A stretch of DNA of 5,528 nt, taken from the NCBI GenBank assembly GCA_020846515.1, contig JADLDX010000122.1, positions 1 through 5,528 on the forward strand. Direction: 5' to 3'. The stretch's first letter is position 1; each line of letters opens with the position of its first letter. The DNA is from Pirellulaceae bacterium (lineage in GTDB: Bacteria > Planctomycetota > Planctomycetia > Pirellulales > Pirellulaceae). Made by a program: the position numbers and the translations under genes. Of this stretch, positions 1 through 5,528 are shown piece by piece. A model generated the notes under the pieces. It was not told where the DNA came from, ran no database searches, and saw nothing but the letters and a program-made list of their open reading frames with translations.

Positions 1-1561
1 ACGCGGACAGGCCGTAATAATCGTCTTGTCGCCACTTATCGAAAGGGTGATTGTGACAGCGAGCGCATTGTAGACGCACGCCTAAAAACACCTGACCAAT
101 GGATTCAGCGGCTGTTTCCGGATCGCGGTGTGTCCGATGGAAACTGGCAGCTGGATGGTCATAGGTACTGCCTAGCGTTGTTAACATCTCAGACACAAAT
201 TCGCCCAGCGGTCGGTCCGCCGCGATTTGCTCAGTCATCCACGCGTGCCACAGCGCCGCGCCCTTGTCGCTCATGACCTTCTGCTCATTGCGTAGCAGAT
301 CGCTCCAACGCAACGACCACAATAACGCATACCCGGGCTGGTGAAGCAGATGCTCGACTAATCGAGCTTGCTTGTCCTCTGTCGATTCGGCTGCTTCTGC
401 GTAGGCTTTTACTTGCTCAGCAGTGGGCAACTGACCGACGATGGCCAGGTAGGCTCGGCGAATGAACACGTAATCATCGGCCAGAGGCATTGGCTGGATC
501 TGTAGTTTACGCAGTTGCTGTTCAACCAATTCATCCAAGCGTGACTCAGGGGCCGGTTGTTGCCAGTCATATTGATCGTGTGCCAAAAAGGTCAAACGAC
601 TGGCGGTTCGACCGCTGAGATAAGAGACAGAGATCGACATATCCACGGGTCGGGCGGCGGTCACCAGGCCTTGTGGGCTGATCTCCACTCCGGTGACCAC
701 GCTGGGCTCAAAGCGGGCAAAGCCAGTTACGTCGCGCACCACGCCATCGGCGAACTTGCCCAGCACCAGCAACTGTTGTGTCCGGCAGCTTTTGGCTAGG
801 AGAGCTCGCTCGGGCATGACCTGCAACGACACCAACGTTTCATCGGGTCGATCCGTCGTGGACTGTGACGGAACAGGGGCACCAGTGGCGGCATTCCACT
901 GACATCCCTCTGCGATCCACTGTTCTAATATGCGGGCCTCGCGCGAGTCGACTTTAAACCGGGTACCACCTTGGTGGGCAAGTTGACCGAGTGGTTTTCT
1001 CAAGAGTAAACTGTCCTTGGCGGCGAAGCGATCGATCCGTCGACCTGCTTGTCCGCGCACGATGGCTGTGTAATCCAGGACTGCATCATCGCCGCGGAGG
1101 CTCAATCGAAAACCAGCTTTTCCATGTAAGTTGCCATGGCAGGTCCCTAAATTGCATCCGGTCTTGCCCAACACGGCCGAAACTTCGCGTGGAAATATGG
1201 GCGATTGATGGCCAGCCGAAGACACGCTGACGGGCACTGTCCGGTGCATCGATCCCAGCGATACATTCAGCGTCGTGGACATCCCTTCAGCCGGCGCCGC
1301 TGGCGTCACCTCCACCTGTCCGCCCAGGGCGATACGTAGGCCCGACGTCAGATCGCAGGTAACCTTCAAGTCGCTGGCGTGTGACCGATCTATGACGGAA
1401 CCATCTGGCAGCCGTTCCAGCACCACGAGTTGGGCTGGGTAATCTGCCGAAACGACAACTTGTTCTGGCAATACGATCAAATCAGCGGCTCGAACCGGAG
1501 AAAGCCAGTTGGCCAGGCAGAGACAAATCCATGCAGAGTTAATACTAAGGCGAGTCGTCAT
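1..1561 (-). CDS. Secreted DUF1549 (PSD1-type) cytochrome-like protein, C-terminus outside the window
   Basis: The minus strand is open from the ATG at 1561-1559 to the left edge (520 codons), so this is the N-terminal part of a larger gene. Residues 1-25 look like a Sec signal peptide (WICLCLANWLSP core, cleavage near VRA-AD). Residues 130-157 carry GCNLGTCHGN followed by GKAGFRLSLRG, the N-terminal motif usual in this planctomycete family; its cysteines are spaced CX4CH (C136, C141, H142). Residues about 245-327 resemble a bacterial Ig-like Big_2 segment (LLVLGKFADGVVRDVTGFARF, then SPQGLVTA). Residues about 342-520 match DUF1549, starting at LDELVEQQL and ending in GVRLQCARCHNHPFDKW with a canonical CXXCH (C499, C502, H503). 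Family members normally continue into DUF1553, which would lie to the left. Such proteins are thought to be exported haem-binding proteins and often sit beside DUF1501 genes; their reaction is unknown. The start is supported by the signal peptide; the Shine-Dalgarno sequence is weak. Family call is secure; function is not. Confidence 0.92.
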   Translation of the reverse strand, partial: MTTRLSINSAWICLCLANWLSPVRAADLIVLPEQVVVSADYPAQLVVLERLPDGSVIDRSHASDLKVTCDLTSGLRIALGGQVEVTPAAPAEGMSTTLNVSLGSMHRTVPVSVSSAGHQSPIFPREVSAVLGKTGCNLGTCHGNLHGKAGFRLSLRGDDAVLDYTAIVRGQAGRRIDRFAAKDSLLLRKPLGQLAHQGGTRFKVDSREARILEQWIAEGCQWNAATGAPVPSQSTTDRPDETLVSLQVMPERALLAKSCRTQQLLVLGKFADGVVRDVTGFARFEPSVVTGVEISPQGLVTAARPVDMSISVSYLSGRTASRLTFLAHDQYDWQQPAPESRLDELVEQQLRKLQIQPMPLADDYVFIRRAYLAIVGQLPTAEQVKAYAEAAESTEDKQARLVEHLLHQPGYALLWSLRWSDLLRNEQKVMSDKGAALWHAWMTEQIAADRPLGEFVSEMLTTLGSTYDHPAASFHRTHRDPETAAESIGQVFLGVRLQCARCHNHPFDKWRQDDYYGLSA

Positions 1562-1630
1562 AGGCAGGCAGACCCTGTATTCCAGACGCAACGATTCCGG
1601 ACGCAAAGGCAGCAAAAGGTGAGAAGGTCT

Positions 1631-1636
1631 AGTATA
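1631..1636 (-). promoter_or_regulatory. Possible -10 box for the DUF1549 gene
   Basis: Read on the minus strand, these bases give TATACT, a five-of-six match to the sigma70 -10 consensus, about 70 bases upstream of the start codon at 1561. The best hexamer 17 bases further upstream is GTGTTA, a poor -35 match. Planctomycete promoters are poorly defined, so this is only a candidate. Confidence 0.25.
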
Positions 1637-1656
1637 GCGTCTTACCGCCCGCTTAA

Positions 1657-1679
1657 CACGGAACGAAATTGCGTTCGTG
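1657..1679. repeat. Small imperfect inverted repeat
   Basis: CACG-G-AACG at 1657-1665 pairs with CGTTCGTG at 1672-1679, giving 8 base pairs with one bulged G around the loop AAATTG. It lies between the possible -10 box of the leftward gene and the repeat cluster. It could be an operator or part of a leader, but nothing in the sequence assigns a role. A further inverted copy of the repeat core, CCGGTTCGCC, follows at 1681-1690. Confidence 0.45.
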
Positions 1680-1723
1680 TCCGGTTCGCCATGTTTCTGT
1701 GCCATGGGAAGAGGAGTTGATGG

Positions 1724-1814
1724 GACGAACCGCGGTATATAGTTGGGCGAGCCGCGGAAGGTTCGTTTTAAGAAAGGACGAGCCGCGGCGCGGTTCGCCT
1801 ACAGAAGGGTTCGT
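1724..1814. repeat. Cluster of CGARCCGCGG repeats in direct and inverted orientation
   Basis: Three direct copies are visible: GACGAACCGCGG at 1724-1735, GGCGAGCCGCGG at 1746-1757 and GACGAGCCGCGG at 1777-1788. Inverted partners follow: GGTTCG at 1760-1765, GCGGTTCGCC at 1790-1799 and GGTTCGT at 1808-1814. They can form a 6-bp hairpin (1748-1753 with 1760-1765, one G-U pair, loop GCGGAA) and a compact GC-rich hairpin (1779-1787 with 1789-1797, one G-U pair). The first direct copy also pairs perfectly over 9 bp with 1789-1797. Copy spacing is irregular (22 and 31 bp), so this is neither a simple tandem array nor a CRISPR. It may be a dispersed planctomycete intergenic element or a regulatory site for the flanking genes. 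Confidence 0.6.
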
Positions 1815-1870
1815 ACAGAGAGTCCGTTTATAGAGCTTGGTTGCGTGAACTGTCGCCATGCAGTCTACTT

Positions 1871-1876
1871 AGGTGG
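1871..1876 (+). promoter_or_regulatory. Ribosome binding site deciding the ABC exporter start
   Basis: AGGTGG lies just upstream of the ATG at 1879 and overlaps the alternative GTG start at 1873. The AGG at 1871-1873 is 5 bases from the ATG but would be inside or touching the GTG codon, so it can serve only the ATG. Confidence 0.45.
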
Positions 1877-1878
1877 AT

Positions 1879-3783
1879 ATGTCGCAACCAACCAGTCGTC
1901 AACGATACCTCGACTACCAACGTGAAATAGCCGCTCGTCAAGCCAAGCGGGACGCACCGGATGCGGATTCACGCTCCAAAAAAGAACGCACGCGCTCTAG
2001 CTGGCAACTGCTGCGCCAGTTTTGGGGTCAGTTGGCCGGTCATCAGCATCAAGTGCTCTTCGCTCTGGCAACCCTGACCGTTTCCACGTTGTTGGGGCTT
2101 ATCCCTCCGGCTGGCACAAAGGTAGCTATCGATTATGTGCTAACCGATCCGCCGTTACCGGTGCCTGGTTGGCTGGCTCGGTGGCTGCCGTCTACCAGTC
2201 CGATGGGGCTGTTGTGGATCATAGCTTGCGGCGTGTGCCTGGTCACGTTGGTGCGCACGGCCATTCACTTATGGGGTCGCTGGTATGCAACCAAAGCGGT
2301 CAATTTAGTGCAGGCAGACATCCGTCGACGGGTGTTTTCGCATGCCATGCGATTGCCGTTGCATCGGGTTCAAGCGTTGAAGAGCGGTGGCGCGACCAGT
2401 CTCATTCGCGAGGATGCGGGCGGGATCGCGGACTTGATTTTCAACATGCTCTACAACCCCTGGCAAGCCATCATTCAATTATTGGGCAGCCTGTTTGTGC
2501 TGTTGATTGTTGACTGGCGATTGATGCTAGGGGGATTGTTGCTCTTGCCAGCCGTTTGGGTTACGCATCGAACTTGGATCTATCGCGTGCGGCCGCTTTA
2601 TAAAGACATTCGCACTCGTCGTCAGCAAATTGATGGCAACACGACCGAGACCTTTGGTGGCATTCGCGTCGTGCGCACGTTTGCGCGCGACAAAAGCGAG
2701 ACCAATCGTTTCACACGCGGTACGCACCTGGTGGCGCGCCAGCAGTTGATGGTCTGGTGGGCCACTCGCTTGATTGAAGTCGTCTGGGAAGTGCTGATAC
2801 CGCTGGCGTCTACGGCTCTGCTCTTGTACGGCGGCTGGCAGATCTTGCAACATGATCTGACGTTGGGTGACCTGATGATGTTTCTGGTCTACCTGACGAT
2901 GTTGTTGGGCCCGATCGCTTCGATCGCGTCCAGTGCCATGAGTTTCCAGAACAATTTGGCCGGATTGGATCGCGTGCTGGATCTGCTGGAAGAAGAACCG
3001 GAATCAACCGCCAGCGATGGTGGCATCGAAGTGGTGCGCAGTGCAGTGGCCGGCGCGATGGAGTTCCGCAACGTTAGTTTTCGCTATCCAGGCTCGGAAA
3101 AATCAGTGCTCGAAGACATTTCGTTTTCGGTGCCTCCAGGCTGGATGGTGGCACTGGTCGGGCGAAGTGGGGCGGGCAAAACCACGCTGTGCAACCTCGT
3201 CTCGCGTTTTTATACGGCCAGCGAAGGCGCTGTCCTGCTGGATGGCCGCTCGTTGGCGGAGATCAAGCTGGAGTCCTATCGCCGATTGCTGGGCGTAGTC
3301 GAGCAAGATGTGTTTTTATTTGACGGGACCGTACGCGAGAACATTGCCTATGGTCGGCGCAGCGCCAGCGATGTGGAAGTAGGCTTGGCGGCACAAGCAG
3401 CTGCGGCAGCAGAGTTCATTGAATCGTTGCCCGAAGGCTACGATACCTGGATCGGCGAACGCGGTGTGAAGCTAAGCGGTGGACAGCGCCAGCGACTGGC
3501 CATCGCTCGCGCCATCCTGGCCGACCCACGCATCCTGATTTTGGACGAAGCCACGAGCAATCTGGATAGTGAAAGTGAACGCTTGATTCAGACCAGTCTG
3601 CAACGACTGCTCAAGGGACGCACGTCGTTTGTGATCGCGCATCGATTGAGCACCATCACGCATGCGGACTTGATCCTGGTGCTCGATGCCGGCCGTATCG
3701 TCGAACGCGGCACGCATCAGCAATTGGTCGCCAAGGGCGGCCTCTACCAAAAAATGCTGGTTTTGCAGACCGCTGACAGCTAA
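1879..3783 (+). CDS. ABC exporter half-transporter (MsbA-like, fused TMD-ATPase)
   Basis: This 634-residue protein fuses one transmembrane domain to one ATPase domain, so it should work as a dimer in the inner membrane, exporting a substrate at the cost of ATP. A charged cytoplasmic N-terminus (about 1-55) precedes six predicted helices near residues 59-77, 110-133, 194-211, 213-230, 301-323 and 329-352. The ATPase domain (about 395-630) has the A-loop tyrosine in FRYPG (Y403), Walker A GRSGAGKTT (428-436), Q-loop VEQDVFLFDGTVRENIAYG (Q476), signature LSGGQRQR (532-539), Walker B ILILDE with catalytic Glu (E557), D-loop SNLD in place of the commoner SALD, and the switch histidine in IAHRLSTI (H588). 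All catalytic residues are present. No peptidase C39 domain or partner half-transporter is adjacent, which favours a homodimer. The ATG at 1879 is preferred because AGG at 1871-1873 lies 5 bases upstream; an in-frame GTG at 1873 would add two residues. Lipid, peptide and drug exporters share this architecture, so the substrate cannot be named. Confidence 0.96.
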   Translation: MSQPTSRQRYLDYQREIAARQAKRDAPDADSRSKKERTRSSWQLLRQFWGQLAGHQHQVLFALATLTVSTLLGLIPPAGTKVAIDYVLTDPPLPVPGWLARWLPSTSPMGLLWIIACGVCLVTLVRTAIHLWGRWYATKAVNLVQADIRRRVFSHAMRLPLHRVQALKSGGATSLIREDAGGIADLIFNMLYNPWQAIIQLLGSLFVLLIVDWRLMLGGLLLLPAVWVTHRTWIYRVRPLYKDIRTRRQQIDGNTTETFGGIRVVRTFARDKSETNRFTRGTHLVARQQLMVWWATRLIEVVWEVLIPLASTALLLYGGWQILQHDLTLGDLMMFLVYLTMLLGPIASIASSAMSFQNNLAGLDRVLDLLEEEPESTASDGGIEVVRSAVAGAMEFRNVSFRYPGSEKSVLEDISFSVPPGWMVALVGRSGAGKTTLCNLVSRFYTASEGAVLLDGRSLAEIKLESYRRLLGVVEQDVFLFDGTVRENIAYGRRSASDVEVGLAAQAAAAAEFIESLPEGYDTWIGERGVKLSGGQRQRLAIARAILADPRILILDEATSNLDSESERLIQTSLQRLLKGRTSFVIAHRLSTITHADLILVLDAGRIVERGTHQQLVAKGGLYQKMLVLQTADS

Positions 3784-3889
3784 GGACGTCCAAAGAATTG
3801 CTGCATTGCAAGTTTGGGCGGCATGAACGAAAATGTGGGCTGTTCATTTGGCCATTCGGTTTGCCTGCGGGCGGAGAAAGTTAAGATCC

Positions 3890-5044
3890 ATGATGCGTCG
3901 GTCGCTGGATAATCGTGTTCGAAAGATAGTAGTCGGTGCTCTGCGCCGCGCGGCGAGTTTTACGCCCAGGATCGTAGTGCTTTTCGGGGTGGTCTTCAGC
4001 GGGGTTGGTGCACCAGCCCAAGAGACGGCCCAAACGAAAGCCCCCAAATTGGATGTTCCGGGCTCCGAGGCCCAAGAGGCCAGCCAAATGAAGGCCTACA
4101 AGGAACTGATCGAGCACACCGAAGCGACTATCGAGATGTTGCCTATTCCAGGCGGCAAGTTCCAAATGGGCAGCCCGGACTCCCAACCTGGCCACAAGCC
4201 TGATGAAGCGCCGGTGCATGAGGTCGAACTGTCGCCATTCTGGATGGCCAAGACCGAACTCACCTGGGATGCCTACGACGTCTGGGCTGCTGATTTGGAT
4301 CTGTATCGTCGCGAAGTGTTGGGCACTCCGCCCTCGCCTCGAGACAAATTGGCCGATGTGTTTCAGATCAGTCAGCCCACCAAGCCCTATACCGATATGA
4401 GCTTTGGTATGGGTAAACGCGATTTCCCAGCCATTTGTATGACGCAACACGCCGCGCGCACGTTCTGCAAATGGCTCAGCGCCAAGACGGGCCGCTACTA
4501 TCGTTTGCCAACCGAAGCAGAATGGGAATACGCATGCCGGGCCGGCACCACCACGGCTTACCACTTTGGCGATGATGCTGACAAATTAGGTGACTACGCC
4601 TGGTACGTCGACAATGCGGGTGAAGGCTATCACAAAGTTGGCCGCAAGAAAGCCAATGCGTGGGGACTGCATGACATGCATGGCAACGTAGCCGAATGGG
4701 TGTTGGATCAGCATTTCGAAGCGGGCTATACGGCCTCGGCGATTGCCAAACAAAAGAAAGACCCGCTGGCTGTACCCCAGGAGCTTTATCCGCGCGTCGT
4801 GCGTGGTGGTGGCTGGAATCAAGAGGCGGCTCAGTGTCGCTCGGCCGCTCGCGAAGGCTCCACTGAAGACTGGATCGCGCAGGACCCGCAAGTGCCCGTT
4901 AGCATCTGGTACTTGACCGACGCCCTGCATGTAGGTTTTCGCATCGTCCGTCCCTTGAACGAGCCATCGGAAGAAGAAAAGAACAAGCACTGGGAAATGT
5001 CATTGCCCGTTCAAGTGGAACGTACCACGGCTAAGGTAGAATAA
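3890..5044 (+). CDS. Exported FGE/SUMF1-domain protein without the catalytic cysteine pair
   Basis: From the ATG at 3890 this is 384 residues. A long basic n-region (MMRRSLDNRVRKIVVGALRR) and the hydrophobic core IVVLFGVVFSGVGA suggest export, with cleavage near GAPAQ-E around residue 44. A short linker leads to the FGE-sulfatase (SUMF1/EgtB/PvdO-type) fold at about 83-355. Its hallmarks are LPIPGGKFQMGS, PVHEVELSPFWMAKTELTW, YRLPTEAEWEYACRAGTTTAY, WGLHDMHGNVAEWV, RVVRGGGWN and HVGFRIVRP. NVAEW fits the conserved metal-site region of the family. Where true formylglycine-generating enzymes have two active-site cysteines, this protein has RGGGWNQEAAQCRSAAR, with one cysteine (C316) not in that arrangement, so sulfatase activation is unlikely. 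It belongs to a subgroup with PTKPYTDMSFGMGKRDFPAICMTQHAA, seen in planctomycetes; its role is unknown. An in-frame ATG at 3833 would add 19 residues, but it has no good ribosome site and would bury the signal peptide. GGAG at 3873-3876 is 13 bases upstream of 3890, rather distant, so the start is moderately sure. The gene lies 106 bp after the ABC gene. Confidence 0.93.
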   Translation: MMRRSLDNRVRKIVVGALRRAASFTPRIVVLFGVVFSGVGAPAQETAQTKAPKLDVPGSEAQEASQMKAYKELIEHTEATIEMLPIPGGKFQMGSPDSQPGHKPDEAPVHEVELSPFWMAKTELTWDAYDVWAADLDLYRREVLGTPPSPRDKLADVFQISQPTKPYTDMSFGMGKRDFPAICMTQHAARTFCKWLSAKTGRYYRLPTEAEWEYACRAGTTTAYHFGDDADKLGDYAWYVDNAGEGYHKVGRKKANAWGLHDMHGNVAEWVLDQHFEAGYTASAIAKQKKDPLAVPQELYPRVVRGGGWNQEAAQCRSAAREGSTEDWIAQDPQVPVSIWYLTDALHVGFRIVRPLNEPSEEEKNKHWEMSLPVQVERTTAKVE

Positions 5045-5054
5045 GCCGAGCGAA

Positions 5055-5077
5055 CTTGCATGCTTGATGCATCCAAG
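5055..5077 (+). terminator. Weak hairpin after the FGE-domain gene
   Basis: CTTG-C-ATGC at 5055-5063 pairs with GCAT-C-CAAG at 5069-5077, giving two 4-bp stems separated by a C-C mismatch and a 5-base loop. It starts 11 bases after the stop codon. There is no T-run after it and the stem is AT-mixed and short, so it is a poor intrinsic terminator; it may be chance or a mild 3'-end structure. Confidence 0.2.
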
Positions 5078-5100
5078 GTTGCAATCGCGCTGCACACTGC

Positions 5101-5128
5101 TGTGCTGAGTTGCCTGTGCTGAGTTGCC
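5101..5128 (+). repeat. Perfect 14-bp tandem duplication
   Basis: TGTGCTGAGTTGCC occurs at 5101-5114 and again, without mismatch or spacer, at 5115-5128, followed by TGT that could begin a third unit. It lies between the FGE-domain gene and the next gene, 31 bases before the first ATG. The identity of the copies suggests a recent slippage duplication that could vary in copy number. Confidence 0.9.
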
Positions 5129-5151
5129 TGTCGTACTCAATGGATCAAGGC

Positions 5152-5156
5152 GGAGG
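5152..5156 (+). promoter_or_regulatory. Strong Shine-Dalgarno for the last gene
   Basis: GGAGG, the strongest ribosome binding site in the window, stands before two consecutive ATG codons at 5159 and 5162. It is 2 bases from the first and 5 from the second, so the second ATG is the better start. Confidence 0.75.
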
Positions 5157-5161
5157 AAATG

Positions 5162-5528
5162 ATGAGTCGAACCCGGTTGCCAATCGCCATCACAGGGCTG
5201 CGTTTCTTCACGAGATTCCCGACCAGAGTCCCGACTAGCACGCCGACGAGATTCAACACGCGTCTCCTGGCGTGTTTTGTCGCGAGCCTCATTCTGAGTG
5301 TGTGTGGGGCAGAGCATCTCTGCGCGCAGACTCAGTTTGAGCTGGGCGCGCCGGGACTGAATCGGACTTCTAAAGCGACCATTGCAGGCCGCGAATTGCG
5401 AATCGTTGATCAGACGGGCCGTGAAACGGTTTATTTCCGCGAGCCCGGCATGGACACTGCCGATGGTCAATTCACCGCCTATCGCAGTACGGCACTGGCC
5501 CAAGTCATCCGCTGGCCGACCTCCAATA
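5162..5528 (+). CDS. Secreted protein of unknown function, N-terminal fragment
   Basis: An open frame of 122 codons begins at the ATG at 5162 and runs off the right edge; the adjacent ATG at 5159 is the alternative start. The strong GGAGG and a signal-peptide-like N-terminus make it a credible gene. The n-region is long (about 34 residues), basic and rich in Thr, Arg and Pro, and includes four-residue repeats (TRFP, TRVP, TSTP, TRFN, TRLL). The hydrophobic core LLACFVASLILSVCGA follows, with possible cleavage near LCAQ-TQ around residue 56. The mature part starts TQFELGAPGLNRTSKATIAGRELRI as short pieces that suggest beta structure, then has VYFREPGMDTADGQFTAYRS and QVIRWPTSN. I do not recognise a named domain, though the QVIRWP stretch recalls secreted planctomycete proteins of unknown role. 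It follows the FGE-domain gene by 117 bp on the same strand and could be co-transcribed. Whether it is an enzyme, lectin-like or structural protein cannot be told from this fragment. Confidence 0.8.
   Translation, partial: MSRTRLPIAITGLRFFTRFPTRVPTSTPTRFNTRLLACFVASLILSVCGAEHLCAQTQFELGAPGLNRTSKATIAGRELRIVDQTGRETVYFREPGMDTADGQFTAYRSTALAQVIRWPTSN
5210..5269 (+). repeat. Degenerate 12-nt tandem repeat within the signal-peptide n-region
   Basis: Five in-frame 12-base units follow one another: ACGAGATTCCCG, ACCAGAGTCCCG, ACTAGCACGCCG, ACGAGATTCAAC and ACGCGTCTCCTG. They encode TRFP, TRVP, TSTP, TRFN and TRLL. Units 1 and 2 share 10 of 12 bases and units 1 and 4 share 9; units 3 and 5 are more diverged. 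The period keeps the reading frame, so copy changes would only lengthen or shorten the n-region before the hydrophobic core. Confidence 0.75.

Larger units (their letters stand above)
1562..1878. other. Divergent intergenic region between the DUF1549 and ABC exporter genes
   Basis: This stretch of about 317 bp separates two divergent gene starts and must hold the promoters of both. No convincing gene was found: the short open frames on each strand have no ribosome binding site, no recognisable motif, and run through the repeats. It contains a possible minus-strand -10 box near 1631-1636, a small hairpin at 1657-1679 and a cluster of CGARCCGCGG repeats at 1724-1814. No clear sigma70 promoter was seen for the plus-strand gene; TATATA at 1736-1741 and TATAGA at 1829-1834 lack well-spaced -35 partners. 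Confidence 0.7.

Noticed and set aside
557..1230. Plus-strand open frames within the left region
   Set aside because: They are antisense to the DUF1549 coding sequence, which is continuously open with recognisable domains over the same bases.
1724..1814. CRISPR array
   Set aside because: The repeat units are only about 12 bp, spacing is irregular, several copies are inverted, and no cas gene is nearby.
1653..1925. Short open frames of 60-68 codons in the divergent intergenic region
   Set aside because: They run through the GC-rich repeats on opposite strands, have no ribosome binding site and no sequence resembling a protein family; one overlaps the ABC exporter start.
3784..3810. GGACGTCC palindrome and a TTGC/GCAA hairpin after the ABC exporter stop codon
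   Set aside because: The palindrome has no loop and the hairpin has only 4 bp with no following T-run, so neither supports an intrinsic terminator.
3833..3889. N-terminal extension of the FGE-domain protein from the ATG at 3833
   Set aside because: No good ribosome site precedes it, the 19 added residues show no motif, and they would move the signal-peptide core about 45 residues from the N-terminus.
3881..4564. Open frame of 227 codons on the minus strand
   Set aside because: It lies antisense to the FGE-domain gene, whose plus-strand product has clear family motifs throughout. The minus-strand product has no recognisable domain and no convincing ribosome site.
5000..5503. Open frame of 167 codons on the minus strand
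   Set aside because: It crosses the end of the FGE-domain gene, the intergenic tandem repeat and the signal-peptide region of the last gene. Its low-complexity Arg/Glu/Ser stretch is the reverse reading of the 12-nt repeat.

Overview
The window looks like a chromosomal segment of a planctomycete, most likely of the Pirellulaceae type. The evidence is a secreted DUF1549-family c-type cytochrome protein, a secreted FGE/sulfatase-modifying-factor domain protein of a subgroup common in planctomycetes, long arginine-rich signal-peptide n-regions, moderate-to-high GC, and loosely spaced genes. No close relative could be checked, so the lineage is an inference.

Layout: (1) Positions 1-1561, minus strand: the first 520 codons of a large secreted DUF1549 protein. 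It has a signal peptide, an N-terminal CX4CH cysteine/histidine motif, an Ig-like (Big_2-type) segment and the DUF1549 domain ending in CARCHNHPFD. Its C-terminal part lies beyond the left edge. (2) Positions 1562-1878: a divergent intergenic region of about 317 bp with a cluster of short GC-rich repeats around CGARCCGCGG, in direct and inverted orientation. (3) Positions 1879-3783, plus strand: a complete ABC exporter half-transporter (6 TM helices plus one ATPase domain) with every ATPase motif intact. (4) Positions 3890-5044, plus strand: a complete exported FGE-domain protein that lacks the catalytic cysteine pair of true formylglycine-generating enzymes. (5) Positions 5162-5528, plus strand: the start of a secreted protein of unknown function, with a strong ribosome binding site and a 12-nt tandem repeat coding for part of its signal-peptide n-region.

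The three plus-strand genes are co-directional with gaps of about 106 and 117 bp, so they may share transcripts, but nothing in the sequence proves an operon. The DUF1549 gene is divergently transcribed. No RNA gene, CRISPR array, insertion sequence or phage gene was seen. The content is mostly ordinary planctomycete material. The least explained items are the intergenic repeat cluster, the two small tandem repeats around the last gene, and the last protein itself.
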